From positions 310,001-374,000 of the forward strand of contig NZ_VZZZ01000003.1 of NCBI RefSeq assembly GCF_009193265.1: DNA of 64,000 nucleotides, given 5' to 3'. The notes under the pieces were generated by a model. The model did no database searches, was not told the origin of the DNA, and saw only the letters and a list, made by a program, of their open reading frames with translations. Both the position numbers and the translations under genes were made by a program. Every line of letters starts with the position of its first letter. Position 1 is the first letter of the stretch. Shown piece after piece: positions 39,291-49,978 of this stretch. Source of the DNA: Marinobacter changyiensis. Its GTDB lineage: Bacteria > Pseudomonadota > Gammaproteobacteria > Pseudomonadales > Oleiphilaceae.

Positions 39291-39406
39291 TTTTATTTCC
39301 CTTCAACCACGCCTTGACTAGACTTAAAAAGACGGTTTAAGAATTGCAGCACAGCCACCGGAGTTGCACGATAAAATTGCCCATGCAAGATTGCGAATCC
39401 GCCGGC
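39291..39406 (+). repeat. Phosphoribosyltransferase promoter and first codons, copy B (gene remnant)
   Basis: This stretch is a diverged copy of 9900-10017. It keeps the TTTTATTTCCCTTCAA block, TTGACTAGACTTAAA (39314-39328), the CCGGAGTTGCACGAT block, and the first codons of the phosphoribosyltransferase gene. The start codon is now ATA (39371-39373), and the codons read K-L-P-M-Q-D-C-E-S-A-G before similarity stops. The rest of the gene is missing, so the old promoter now reads into the hydrolase gene 35 bases downstream. Confidence 0.82.
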
Positions 39407-39440
39407 TGCTTAGTCATTTCTGGAAAGATGAGGCAAGGCT

Positions 39441-40103
39441 ATGGGTTCCAACTCCCGTTCTGTCGTCCTGGAGCTTTCGGACGCATCCCTGAAAGGGATC
39501 CTCGACATTCCCGAGGGCGCTTTCGGAATTGTCGCCTTCGCCCACGGCAGCGGAAGCAGCCGTCTCAGCCCCCGCAACCAGGCCGTGGCAGAATTCCTTA
39601 ACGGAGCGGGTCTGGGCACTTTGCTGTTCGATCTTCTCACTGCCGGCGAAGACGAAGTGGATGCCCGAACCCGGCAATACCGCTTCGACATTCCATTGAT
39701 CAGCCGGCGTATGAGCGAAGCCGTGGGCTGGCTCAAGGAACAGGCAGGGACAGCCGCGCTGCCATTGGGCCTGTTTGGCGCCAGCACCGGTGCGGCCGCA
39801 GCGCTGGTCGCGGCCGCGGAAAACCCCGATCACGTCCGGGCGGTTGTGTCCCGGGGCGGGCGCCCCGACCTCGCCGGCAACGCCCTCTCGCGAGTTCGGG
39901 CAGCGACCCTTTTGATCGTCGGTGGTCTGGACACCACCGTCATTGAGCTCAACCGGGAGGCGGCTGCGAAGCTGCACTGTCATCACGAGGTAAAAATCGT
40001 GCCGGGAGCAAGCCATCTTTTTGAGGAGCCCGGCAAGATCGTTATCGTCCAGGAAGCAGCCGCGGACTGGTTCAAAGATCATCTGACCGTAACTTACCCC
40101 TGA
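39441..40103 (+). CDS. Alpha/beta hydrolase of the dienelactone-hydrolase type
   Basis: A 220-residue alpha/beta-hydrolase-fold protein. The nucleophile elbow is GASTG with Ser115, an oxyanion-type AHGSGSSRLSPRN segment is at 34-46, and the acidic and His residues are probably in GGLDTTVIELN and GASHLFEEPG. No substrate can be named. The family is found fused or adjacent to COG1926 phosphoribosyltransferases (for example in mycobacteria), which fits the promoter and 5' remnant of such a gene just upstream. ATG 39441 has an AAGATGAGG purine-rich site nearby. Confidence 0.85.
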   Translation: MGSNSRSVVLELSDASLKGILDIPEGAFGIVAFAHGSGSSRLSPRNQAVAEFLNGAGLGTLLFDLLTAGEDEVDARTRQYRFDIPLISRRMSEAVGWLKEQAGTAALPLGLFGASTGAAAALVAAAENPDHVRAVVSRGGRPDLAGNALSRVRAATLLIVGGLDTTVIELNREAAAKLHCHHEVKIVPGASHLFEEPGKIVIVQEAAADWFKDHLTVTYP

Positions 40104-40316
40104 AGCTCGGCCTATCACTCGGAACTGCTGGCGGTGCGTGCATGACTGCCCACCAGCTTGGGACTATCATGCTGCCAAACGATATCATTCCGCGACTGCC
40201 TGAATATCGCTCTGAGTTACCTGGACAATTCTGCAACCTTTTGCAACAGTTGAGGTGAGGAGACTCAACAGAGCTACGCATACTTGGACGCTTCACAAAA
40301 ACAAGAGAGACCAATC

Positions 40317-40742
40317 ATGAACCAACATCAGGGAAGCTGCTTTTGCGGCAAGGTAAAATTTCAGGTTAAAGGCGAGCCGGAAGCGATGGGCTATTGCCAC
40401 TGTGATTCATGTCGCCGCTGGTCCGCCGGGCCGGTCAATGCGTTGTCACTCTGGCCCCCTGAGAGCCTTGAGATTCTTGCCGGTAAAGACCAGATAGATA
40501 CCTTCAATCTTACCGAAAAAAGCTATCGCAAATGGTGCAAGAACTGCGGTGGCCACGTCTTCACTGACCACCCCGGCATGGGACTGGTTGACGTGTATGT
40601 TGCGAACCTGCCCAGCCTGGATTTCAAACCGGCATTACATGTGCATTACCAGGAATCGGTACTTCCCATCCACGATGGTTTGCCCAAGATGAAGGACATG
40701 CCCGCAGAAATGGGCGGTTCGGGAGAAACCTTGCCGGAGTAA
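40317..40742 (+). CDS. GFA-family zinc protein (CENP-V/Gfa domain)
   Basis: The 141-residue protein has the cysteine pattern of the glutathione-dependent formaldehyde-activating domain: GSCFCGKVKF at the N-terminus, YCHCDSCRRWS and WCKNCGGHVFTDHP. Members bind two zinc ions; most have no proven enzymatic activity, so formaldehyde metabolism is only the family label. ATG 40317 with AAGAGAGA upstream is preferred over a TTG at 40284. It is followed by a clear terminator and is the last gene before the conserved guaA side. Confidence 0.88.
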   Translation: MNQHQGSCFCGKVKFQVKGEPEAMGYCHCDSCRRWSAGPVNALSLWPPESLEILAGKDQIDTFNLTEKSYRKWCKNCGGHVFTDHPGMGLVDVYVANLPSLDFKPALHVHYQESVLPIHDGLPKMKDMPAEMGGSGETLPE

Positions 40743-40809
40743 AATCCTGGTCTATAAGGATCGTTCGCCATTGATCCAGATGTTTTTTATTAATGGGTGT
40801 CAGGATAGC

Positions 40810-40834
40810 AAGCCCCTCCAGGAGGGGCTTTCTT
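40810..40834 (+). terminator. Rho-independent terminator after the GFA gene
   Basis: A GC-rich hairpin, AAGCCCCTCC and GGAGGGGCTT around one central base (effective loop five bases), is followed by TTCTTA. It lies 68 bases past the stop codon and 74 bases before the 3' end of the convergent guaA. Confidence 0.75.
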
Positions 40835-40907
40835 ATAGCGGCGGTACCAGTACAAAGTTCCCGAACCGGCTCTGCTTAAGATGCCAGCCAGTGCCTGCCA
40901 ATTCCGG

Positions 40908-42485
40908 TCACTCCCACTCAATGGTTGCCGGTGGCTTGGAGGAGATGTCGTAAGTTACCCGGGAGACGCCGGAGATCTCGTTAATGATCCGGTTCGATAC
41001 CGTCTCCAGCAGTTCGTAAGGTAAACGCGCCCATCGAGCGGTCATGAAATCTACCGTTTCCACCGCCCGAATCGCAATTACGTATTCGTATCGTCGGGCA
41101 TCGCCGACTACGCCTACGGACTTGACCGGCAAAAACACCGCGAAAGCCTGACTGGTCTTGTGATAAAGATCCGCCCGGTGCAGCTCTTCGAGGAAAATGG
41201 CATCTGCCCGACGCAGGATGTCTGCGTATTCCTTCTTTACCTCACCCAGAATCCGCACGCCCAGACCCGGACCCGGGAACGGATGCCGATAGACCATATC
41301 GTAAGGCAAGCCCAGCTCCAGACCGATCCGGCGCACCTCGTCCTTGAACAGCTCACGCAGAGGCTCCACCAGCTTCAGCTTCATCTTCTCCGGCAAGCCA
41401 CCGACATTGTGGTGAGACTTGATGACATGGGCCTTACCGGTTTTGGACGCCGCGGACTCGATGACATCCGGATAAATCGTGCCCTGGGCCAGCCAGTTCA
41501 CATCCCGGATTTCGGTGGCATAGCGGTCGAATACTTCGATGAAGCTGTTACCGATGACTTTGCGCTTCTGCTCGGGATCGTTGACACCCTTGAGGCGCGA
41601 GAGGAAAAACTCTTCGGTATCGGCCCTGATCACCTTGATCCCCATATTGCGGCCGAACATATCCATGACCTGGTCACCTTCATGCAGGCGTAGCAAGCCA
41701 TTATCCACAAACACACAGGTGAGCTGGTCGCCGATTGCTTTGTGCAACAACGCTGCAGTCACCGACGAGTCGACACCCCCGGACAATCCAAGGAGCACCT
41801 TCTCCGAACCCACCTGAGCCTGGATCTGGCGCACGGCGTCGTCGACAATCTTGGCCGGGGTCCAGAGCGCATCACAGCCACAAATATCCAACACGAAATG
41901 CTCGAGGATGCGCTGACCCTGCAAGGTATGGGTAACCTCCGGGTGAAACTGCACCCCGAAGAGCTTGCGCTTGAGGTCCTGCATTGCCGCGATGGGCGCG
42001 CTTTCGGTCGAAGCCAGCAGTTCAAACCCTTCAGGCATGGTGACGACCTTGTCGCCATGACTCATCCAGACATCGAGCAGAGACTCACCCTGGCTGGTGA
42101 GGTGATCGGTGATACCGTTCAGCAACGCACCTTCCGCCCGGACCTTGACCTGAGCATAGCCAAACTCCCGCTTCTCGGAACTGGCAACCTTGCCGCCAAG
42201 CTGTTCGGCCATGGTTTGCATGCCGTAGCAAATGCCCAGTACCGGAATTCCCCGGTCGAACAGACCCTCTGGCGCCCTCGGGCCGCCCAGTTGGGTGACC
42301 GACTCCGGACCGCCCGCGAGCAAAATACCTTTAGGGTTAAATTGGTCAAGCTCAGCGTCCGTGATGTCAAACGCCCTGACCTCACAGTAAACGCCTATTT
42401 CCCGCACCCGGCGGGCGATAAGCTGGGTGTACTGGGAGCCAAAATCAAGAATCAGGATGCGGTGGTCATGGATGTTCTGGGCCAT
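40908..42485 (-). CDS. guaA: GMP synthase (glutamine-hydrolysing)
   Basis: Converts XMP to GMP. The 525 residues consist of a class I glutamine amidotransferase domain ([18 protein letters not shown]; nucleophile Cys in GICYGMQT; His/Glu in FHPEVTHT), an ATP-pyrophosphatase domain ([17 protein letters not shown]) and a C-terminal dimerisation domain ending PPATIEWE. It lies 67 bases downstream of guaB on the same strand, the common guaBA operon. It marks the right border of the accessory block. Confidence 0.98.
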   Translation of the reverse strand: MAQNIHDHRILILDFGSQYTQLIARRVREIGVYCEVRAFDITDAELDQFNPKGILLAGGPESVTQLGGPRAPEGLFDRGIPVLGICYGMQTMAEQLGGKVASSEKREFGYAQVKVRAEGALLNGITDHLTSQGESLLDVWMSHGDKVVTMPEGFELLASTESAPIAAMQDLKRKLFGVQFHPEVTHTLQGQRILEHFVLDICGCDALWTPAKIVDDAVRQIQAQVGSEKVLLGLSGGVDSSVTAALLHKAIGDQLTCVFVDNGLLRLHEGDQVMDMFGRNMGIKVIRADTEEFFLSRLKGVNDPEQKRKVIGNSFIEVFDRYATEIRDVNWLAQGTIYPDVIESAASKTGKAHVIKSHHNVGGLPEKMKLKLVEPLRELFKDEVRRIGLELGLPYDMVYRHPFPGPGLGVRILGEVKKEYADILRRADAIFLEELHRADLYHKTSQAFAVFLPVKSVGVVGDARRYEYVIAIRAVETVDFMTARWARLPYELLETVSNRIINEISGVSRVTYDISSKPPATIEWE

Positions 42486-42552
42486 GGGGTCCTCAGGTCA
42501 GAGTTGAACAGCGCGGTTCCATAACCTGAGCCGCGCGGAAGTATGGGCATAA

Positions 42553-44127
<1,575 letters not shown>

Positions 44128-44170
44128 CTATTTTTGACCCATAAGTCTTTTCGGAAATCCCCTATATTTT

Positions 44171-45553
44171 ATGGATATACCTGTTAATTCAATCCGCCCT
44201 GGCGCTCTGACTGTTAGCGAACTCAATCATCAGGTTCGTCATTTATTGGAGGTCAGTTTTCTTCAGGCCTGGGTAGTTGGTGAGCTTTCCAGCTTTTCAC
44301 GGCCGGGTTCCGGGCATTGGTACTTCACCCTGAAGGACGCCAAATGCCAGGTACGCTGTGCCATGTTCAAGGGTTTTAACCAACGTATTCGGGAAATCCC
44401 GAAAGAAGGCGATCAGGTACGGATCCGTGGCAAGGTCAGCCTGTATGAAAATCGTGGCGACTATCAGATCATTGTGGAGCACATGGAGCCGGCGGGCCTA
44501 GGCGCGCTGCAACAGGCGTTCGAGGAACTCAAATTCAAGCTTCAGACCGAGGGACTGTTTGATGCGGCCCGAAAGAAACCTGTCCCGGCCGTGCCCCGTC
44601 ATATCGGTGTGGTCACCTCGCCCACCGGGGCTGCCATCCACGATATTCTCACGGTGCTGGCCCGGCGCTTCCCCTCGATACCGGTAACCGTTTATCCCAC
44701 GGTGGTTCAGGGCGCATCCGCAGCGACAGAGATTGTCGCCGCCATCCACCGGGCCGAACGCCATGGCCGGGCTGACGTGCTGATCATTGGCCGTGGCGGT
44801 GGTTCACTGGAAGACCTCTGGTGCTTTAACGACGAGTCTGTAGCCCGCGCTATCGCCAGCTGCCCTTTGCCCACCGTCAGCGCGGTCGGACACGAAGTGG
44901 ATTTTACGATAGCGGACTTTGTGGCAGATTTGAGAGCACCGACACCGTCAGCCGCCGCGGAAAAACTGTCGCCGGACCAGCATGACTGGCTCCGGCATCT
45001 GGAGGGCCAGCAAGCGCGCCTGGTGCAGTCCCTGCAAACGACGCTCAGACGGCTGGGCAATCAACTGGGCCACCTCGGCGCCAGGTTGCGGGACCCCCGC
45101 CGGGAACTGATGGAAAAAGCTCAGCGCCTTGACGAGCTCGACAGCCGCCTGATAGCCGTTATCCGAAGCCGCCTGAGCCGTGAACAAACGCAGCTGGAGC
45201 ACCTTGGCAATCGGCTTGCGATGCAGTCCCCGGCGCGCCAGCTTGGCCTCAATCAAACCCGGCTTGGCCAGGTATCGGAGCAACTTCATAGCAGCATGAA
45301 GCGGCTGCTTGCCCATAAATCTGAACGACTGAGCCATATCAGCCAGTCCCTCAACGTTGTTAGCCCGCTGGCAACCCTCGATCGCGGCTACGCCATCGTC
45401 CAGACAGCGAGCCAGTCGGTGATCAGAAATGCAGCCGAACTGAAACCTGGCGATACCCTGACCGCTCAACTCGCCCGAGGCTCTGTAGAGGCCACTGTCA
45501 CGCGCATTCACTCCGGCTCCCCTGACCTCGCCCCGATTAGAGGCTCCGACTAA
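44171..45553 (+). CDS. xseA: Exodeoxyribonuclease VII large subunit
   Basis: Large subunit of the single-strand-specific exonuclease that works in repair. The 460 residues show the N-terminal OB-fold (LTVSELNHQVRHLLE, WVVGELSSFSRPGSGHWYFTLKD), the catalytic domain (IGVVTSPTGAAIHDIL, IIGRGGGSLEDLWCFNDE, SAVGHEVDFTIADFVADLRAPTP in parts) and a long alpha-helical C-terminal region. It is divergent from guaB, as in many gammaproteobacteria. Confidence 0.97.
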   Translation: MDIPVNSIRPGALTVSELNHQVRHLLEVSFLQAWVVGELSSFSRPGSGHWYFTLKDAKCQVRCAMFKGFNQRIREIPKEGDQVRIRGKVSLYENRGDYQIIVEHMEPAGLGALQQAFEELKFKLQTEGLFDAARKKPVPAVPRHIGVVTSPTGAAIHDILTVLARRFPSIPVTVYPTVVQGASAATEIVAAIHRAERHGRADVLIIGRGGGSLEDLWCFNDESVARAIASCPLPTVSAVGHEVDFTIADFVADLRAPTPSAAAEKLSPDQHDWLRHLEGQQARLVQSLQTTLRRLGNQLGHLGARLRDPRRELMEKAQRLDELDSRLIAVIRSRLSREQTQLEHLGNRLAMQSPARQLGLNQTRLGQVSEQLHSSMKRLLAHKSERLSHISQSLNVVSPLATLDRGYAIVQTASQSVIRNAAELKPGDTLTAQLARGSVEATVTRIHSGSPDLAPIRGSD

Positions 45554-45674
45554 ACCGTACAGCCTGCTTTTCGTTAGCCTATGGTCTAGTACCCCTCATT
45601 TTTAAAGTGCCTAAAGTCGGAGGATATTAATAAATAATAACGATAAAAATGCATCCCTGAGGGAGGTGGAGCAA

Positions 45675-47549
45675 ATGGGGTATCACTCTGAATTTGAAAG
45701 ATCGATAAATGAACCCGAGGATTTCTGGCGCGAACAGGCCGCTCAGCTGGACTGGATCAAGCCGCCCTCTGTTATCTGGGAAGCCAAGAAAAACGGCCAT
45801 GGGGAATGGTTCCCTGATGGCGTTCTGAACACCTCCGATGTTGCCCTCGATGCCAATCTCCGGGCTGGGCGGGGCGATCAGAAAGCTCTGATCTATGATT
45901 CCCCTGTCACCGGCCAAACCCGGTTCCTGACCTACAAAGAACTCACCCACCAGGTCGCTCTTTTCGCGGGTGCCCTGCAGAGCCGGGGCATCGAAAAAGG
46001 TGACCGGGTTGTCATTTATATGCCCATGGTTCCGGAAGCCGTTATCGCCATGCTCGGCTGCGCCAGGATTGGTGCGGTGCATTCAGTGGTATTTGGTGGG
46101 TTTGCCGCTCACGAACTGGCGGTGCGCGTTGACGACGCCAAGCCGAAAGCGATTGTTACGGCATCCTGCGGGATCGAGGTGAAAAAGGTCATTCCCTACA
46201 AACCATTGGTCGACAGGGCCCTGGAAGAAGCCGAGCACAAGCCTGAATGCTGCATTTTGCTGCAGCGGCCACAGGTGCAGGCCGAAATGACCCCCGGGCG
46301 AGATTTCGACTGGGAAGAATTGCTTGCCAGTGCCAGCCCTGCTGACCCGGTACCCCTTAAATCCACAGATCCGCTCTATATTCTTTACACCTCCGGCACC
46401 ACCGGTAAACCAAAAGGTGTAGTCAGAGACAACGGTGGACATGCTGTTGCACTGAAATACAGCATGTCCCTCGTGTACGGCGCTGCCCCCGGTGATGTTT
46501 ACTGGGCGGCGTCTGATGTGGGCTGGGTGGTTGGACACAGTTATATTGTCTATGCACCACTGTTTGCCGGTTGCACCAGCATTCTCTATGAGGGAAAACC
46601 GGTTAAAACTCCCGATGCCGGCGCTTTCTGGCGGGTTTGCCAGGACCACAAGGTTAACCTGTTGTTTACCGCACCCACCGCCTTTCGCGCCGTTCGCAAG
46701 GAAGACCCTGAAGCAGATCAGCTCAAACGCTACGATGTCAGCTCACTGCGCCGTATTTTTCTGGCCGGGGAACGGTTGGATCCGCCGACCTACGACTGGC
46801 TCCATGAGCACACTGGACTGCCGATCATGGATCACTGGTGGCAGACAGAGACCGGTTGGGCAATTTGCTGTAACCCGGTAGGGATCGAATCGCTGCCAGC
46901 CAAGCCCGGCTCAGCCACCATGCCCACACCGGGCTTCAATGTGAAAATCGTCAACCATCAGGGTCGCCCCGTTCCCACCGGGGACCAGGGCCAGGTCGTG
47001 GTCAAGCTACCGCTTCCCCCCGGATGCCTGACCACCGTCTGGGGTGACGATGCCCGGTTCTGCAAAACCTATCTGGAACCCATTCCCGGGTATTACAGTT
47101 CCGGTGATGGCGGTTATATTGACGAAGAAGGCTACGTCTTCATCATGGGTCGCACCGATGACGTCATCAACGTGGCCGGGCACCGACTCTCAACCGGTGA
47201 AATGGAAGAAGTTGTTGCGGCTCATCCGGCCGTGGCTGAATGCTGCGTGGTCGGGGCCCACGACGAGCTCAAGGGGCAGATTCCCATCGGGCTGGTACTG
47301 GTCAAGGATGGTGCGACCATATCCCAGGATGAACTCGAAGAAGAACTGGTAGAAATGGTACGAGATCGTATCGGGGCGGTGGCCTGCTTCCGCAGAGCGA
47401 TAGTGGTAGAGCGACTACCCAAAACCCGCTCCGGAAAAATACTGAGGCGAGTTATCCGTCAGATTGCCGATGGCGAGGAATATTCCGTGCCTTCCACCAT
47501 TGATGACCCCGCCATTCTGGAGGAGATCGATCAGCACTTGAAACGCTAA
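45675..47549 (+). CDS. prpE: Propionyl-CoA synthetase-like acyl-CoA synthetase
   Basis: Acyl-adenylate-forming enzyme that activates a short carboxylate, probably propionate. The 624 residues start YHSEFERSINEPEDFWREQAAQLDW, close to E. coli PrpE, and contain the P-loop YILYTSGTTGKPKGVVRD, WWQTETGW, the hinge GRTDDVINVAGHRLSTGE and the acetylatable lysine PKTRSGKILRR near the C-terminus. ATG 45675 is placed behind a strong GGGAGGTGG site; a GTG nine bases upstream would leave no room for it. It differs from acetate-specific Acs by the PrpE-like N-terminus, but the substrate is not proven. No prpBCD genes are nearby. Confidence 0.88.
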   Translation: MGYHSEFERSINEPEDFWREQAAQLDWIKPPSVIWEAKKNGHGEWFPDGVLNTSDVALDANLRAGRGDQKALIYDSPVTGQTRFLTYKELTHQVALFAGALQSRGIEKGDRVVIYMPMVPEAVIAMLGCARIGAVHSVVFGGFAAHELAVRVDDAKPKAIVTASCGIEVKKVIPYKPLVDRALEEAEHKPECCILLQRPQVQAEMTPGRDFDWEELLASASPADPVPLKSTDPLYILYTSGTTGKPKGVVRDNGGHAVALKYSMSLVYGAAPGDVYWAASDVGWVVGHSYIVYAPLFAGCTSILYEGKPVKTPDAGAFWRVCQDHKVNLLFTAPTAFRAVRKEDPEADQLKRYDVSSLRRIFLAGERLDPPTYDWLHEHTGLPIMDHWWQTETGWAICCNPVGIESLPAKPGSATMPTPGFNVKIVNHQGRPVPTGDQGQVVVKLPLPPGCLTTVWGDDARFCKTYLEPIPGYYSSGDGGYIDEEGYVFIMGRTDDVINVAGHRLSTGEMEEVVAAHPAVAECCVVGAHDELKGQIPIGLVLVKDGATISQDELEEELVEMVRDRIGAVACFRRAIVVERLPKTRSGKILRRVIRQIADGEEYSVPSTIDDPAILEEIDQHLKR

Positions 47550-47555
47550 CCGGAC

Positions 47556-47600
47556 CGGGCTGCCGTGATATCCGGCAGCCCGTAATAATAAAAATCGTTT
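47556..47600 (+). terminator. Hairpin terminator after the propionyl-CoA synthetase gene
   Basis: A perfect 10-bp stem (CGGGCTGCCG and CGGCAGCCCG with a seven-base loop, 47556-47582) begins six bases after the stop codon. The tract that follows is A/T-rich but not a pure T run, so it may act as a terminator or as a 3'-end stabiliser. Confidence 0.65.
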
Positions 47601-47631
47601 TAAACCATAAACCTACAGGCCAAAATAAACT

Positions 47632-47659
47632 TTGACGGGCTGGTGACACCGTCTATACT
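47632..47659 (+). promoter_or_regulatory. Sigma-70 promoter of the cold-shock gene
   Basis: TTGACG (47632-47637) and TATACT (47654-47659) are separated by 16 bases, a good sigma-70 match. Transcription would start near 47666 and give a leader of about 177 bases before the coding region, typical of cspA-type genes whose leader folds differently at low temperature. Confidence 0.75.
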
Positions 47660-47665
47660 GAAATT

Positions 47666-47842
47666 GCTGTGAAAAGATAACGGTATTCAGTGAAAGTGTC
47701 ACAACGTCCTGCTCTTGTGCTTTTCGTTGCCCCTTCCTTGGTACTCCTCTCGATTTCTCAGCAAGCGTTGCTTCGGTGTTGTTTGTCCAAAGCAATCGAA
47801 GGTCCCGTGAGGGCAAAAATTTCGGAACTACAGGAAAAATCA
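47666..47842 (+). promoter_or_regulatory. Long 5' leader of the cold-shock gene
   Basis: The predicted 5' untranslated region is about 177 bases long and contains no conserved reading frame. In E. coli cspA a leader of similar length acts as an RNA thermosensor. I did not recognise the E. coli cold-box sequence here, so regulation by structure is inferred from length and gene family only. Confidence 0.45.
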
Positions 47843-48052
47843 ATGTCTGATACTAAAACCGGCCACGTCAAGTGGTTCAATGAGTCCAAGGGCTTTGGTT
47901 TCATCGCTCAGGACGGCGGCAGTGACGTTTTCGTTCACTACAGTGCAATCAACGCAAGCGGGTTCCGCACGCTGACAGAAGGTCAGCAAGTGCAGTTCAC
48001 CGTTACCCAGGGCCCGAAAGGTCCCCAGGCGGAAAACGTAACCCCGGTCTGA
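47843..48052 (+). CDS. CspA-family cold-shock protein
   Basis: A 69-residue single-domain nucleic-acid chaperone: [18 protein letters not shown] with RNP1 (KGFGFI) and RNP2 (VFVHYS), and an end typical of the family ([10 protein letters not shown]). The ATG at 47843 has AGGA upstream and gives the standard family length. An in-frame extension back to 47690 would cover the leader and is not credible. A strong terminator follows. Confidence 0.95.
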   Translation: MSDTKTGHVKWFNESKGFGFIAQDGGSDVFVHYSAINASGFRTLTEGQQVQFTVTQGPKGPQAENVTPV

Positions 48053-48095
48053 GGTTATGAATTCCGGCCATTGCCCCTCACGGGCATTGGACAAC

Positions 48096-48128
48096 AAAAA
48101 GCCAGCCAGCCACAAGGGCTGGCTTTTT
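48096..48128. terminator. Bidirectional terminator between cold-shock gene and leuA
   Basis: A 12-bp stem, AAAAAGCCAGCC and GGCTGGCTTTTT around nine bases, has an A run on one side and a T run on the other, so it can stop transcription from both strands. The two genes converge on it. Confidence 0.9.
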
Positions 48129-48141
48129 GTATCGTTCTGTT

Positions 48142-49845
48142 TTATTTGATCGTCGCTTCATCTTCAACGGGCGCATGATCGTTACCGACCACTGTATCGC
48201 CCACCTTCTGGGCCACTGCCGACAGTAACGCCTGCAAGGTTCCCGATGTGGTGTCCTCAGCGAGAGCTGCCGCACTGCACACCTCCCCGTCGACCAGCAG
48301 ACGGATACAGGCCAGCGCATTGGCATCGGTGCCCTCACCCAACGCAAACTCGTCGTAGGCCTCAACCGCAAGCTTGATAGAAAACCGCTTTTCCAATGCG
48401 GCAGCCAGAGCCTCTACGGCACCCAGCCCTCGGCCAGAAAGCGTCTGTTCCAGAGCACCAGTACCAAAGCTCACCCTGGCCTGGACGCCGTCAGTGTCCC
48501 GGTGCAAATCATAGGCATTAAGCTGCCAGGGCGCGTGAACCTTCAGGTAGCGGTCTTCAAACAGTCGGTGAATGGTCAGCGAATCGATTTCGCCACCTTC
48601 GGCTTCAGCTTCACGCTGGACCACCTTGCTGAATTCAATCTGCAGCCAGCGTGGCAGACTGATGTTGTAATCACGTTCCAGTACGTAAGCCACACCCCCT
48701 TTGCCAGACTGGCTATTGATCCTGACCACCTCTTCGTAACGCCGACCCAGATCTTTCGGGTCGATCGGCAAGTAAGCCACATGCCAGGGATCGGAATCCT
48801 CACGCAATGCGAGGCACTTGCGGATGGCATCCTGGTGGCTGCCGGAAAAGGCCGTAAAGACCAGTTCACCGGCATAGGGGTGGCGGGGATGGGTGGCAAT
48901 TTCAGTGCAAGCCTCGACTACATCTGTAATCTCGGCCATGCCGGAAAGATCCAGCAGCGGATCAATACCCTGGGAATAAAGGTTCATCGCCATGGTGACC
49001 AGATCCATGTTGCCGGTGCGCTCACCATTCCCCATAAGAGTGCCTTCCACCCGATCAGCGCCCGCCATAACGGCCAGCTCAGCCGCTGCCACAGCACAGC
49101 CTCGATCGTTGTGGGTATGCACGCTGATGCTGATGTGTTGGCGATATTTCACGTGGTCGCAGATCCACTCGATCTGATCAGCAAACACGTTGGGTGTTGC
49201 CATCTCAACGGTCGCAGGAAGATTGATCACTACCGGCTGGCCCTGATCCGGACGCCATACATCATTGACCGCATCAATAACTTCTGCGGCAAAATCCAGT
49301 TCGGTTCCGGTAAAGCTCTCTGGCGAATACTGGAACGTCCACTCGGTTTCTGGCCGTTTTGCCGCATGTGCCTTAACAATCCGGGCACCATCCACTGCGA
49401 TATCCCTGATGCCTGCACGGTCAAGATTGAATACCTGCTCCCGCTGCACGGTTGAAGTGGAATTGTAAACGTGAACAATGGCCCGCTTCGCGCCCTCCAA
49501 TGCCAGGTAAGTACGCTCGATCAGTTCAGGCCGGGCCTGGGTGAGCACCTGGATGTGGACGTCGTCAGGAATACGGTTTTCTTCGATCAGCTTACGACAG
49601 AAGTCGAAATCGGGCTGGCTGGCAGCAGGGAAACCGATTTCGATTTCCTTGAATCCGAGTTTGACCAGCAGCTCGAACATGCGTTGCTTCTGGGCCACGC
49701 TCATGGGTTTGACCAGGGCCTGATTGCCATCCCTGAGATCTACCGCACACAACCGGGGCGCGCGCTCGATAACACGATCCGGCCAGCGGCGATCGGTTTT
49801 TGCAACAGGTGTGAACGGGACGTACTTACGATGATCAAACGCCAT
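48142..49845 (-). CDS. leuA: 2-isopropylmalate synthase (long LeuA2 form)
   Basis: First committed step of leucine synthesis, condensing acetyl-CoA with 2-ketoisovalerate. The 567 residues have the HMGL-type barrel (LRDGNQALVKPMSVAQKQRMF in parts; SVHTHNDRGCAVAAAELAVMAGADRVEGT in parts, with the metal-binding HTHND) and the C-terminal leucine-sensing domain. The N-terminus MAFDHRKYVPF is typical of this subgroup. ATG 49845 with AAGGA upstream is preferred to an ATG 24 bases earlier without a site. No leucine-rich leader peptide is seen. It is divergent from an Lrp-family gene, which may regulate it. Confidence 0.95.
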   Translation of the reverse strand: MAFDHRKYVPFTPVAKTDRRWPDRVIERAPRLCAVDLRDGNQALVKPMSVAQKQRMFELLVKLGFKEIEIGFPAASQPDFDFCRKLIEENRIPDDVHIQVLTQARPELIERTYLALEGAKRAIVHVYNSTSTVQREQVFNLDRAGIRDIAVDGARIVKAHAAKRPETEWTFQYSPESFTGTELDFAAEVIDAVNDVWRPDQGQPVVINLPATVEMATPNVFADQIEWICDHVKYRQHISISVHTHNDRGCAVAAAELAVMAGADRVEGTLMGNGERTGNMDLVTMAMNLYSQGIDPLLDLSGMAEITDVVEACTEIATHPRHPYAGELVFTAFSGSHQDAIRKCLALREDSDPWHVAYLPIDPKDLGRRYEEVVRINSQSGKGGVAYVLERDYNISLPRWLQIEFSKVVQREAEAEGGEIDSLTIHRLFEDRYLKVHAPWQLNAYDLHRDTDGVQARVSFGTGALEQTLSGRGLGAVEALAAALEKRFSIKLAVEAYDEFALGEGTDANALACIRLLVDGEVCSAAALAEDTTSGTLQALLSAVAQKVGDTVVGNDHAPVEDEATIK

Positions 49846-49978
49846 GGTTGCTATCCTTAACTGATTCATTGACTTGATACAGGTTACGCCACGCAGTCGA
49901 GATAATGATTGCTTTTTTAAGGGCTTTTTCTATATTTTTAGAATATTACACCATCTCCTAACCAGAATTGAGCATTAA

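Noticed and set aside
45627..46082. Minus-strand frame of 151 codons at the start of the propionyl-CoA synthetase gene
   Set aside because: Antisense to the conserved N-terminal part of the synthetase.
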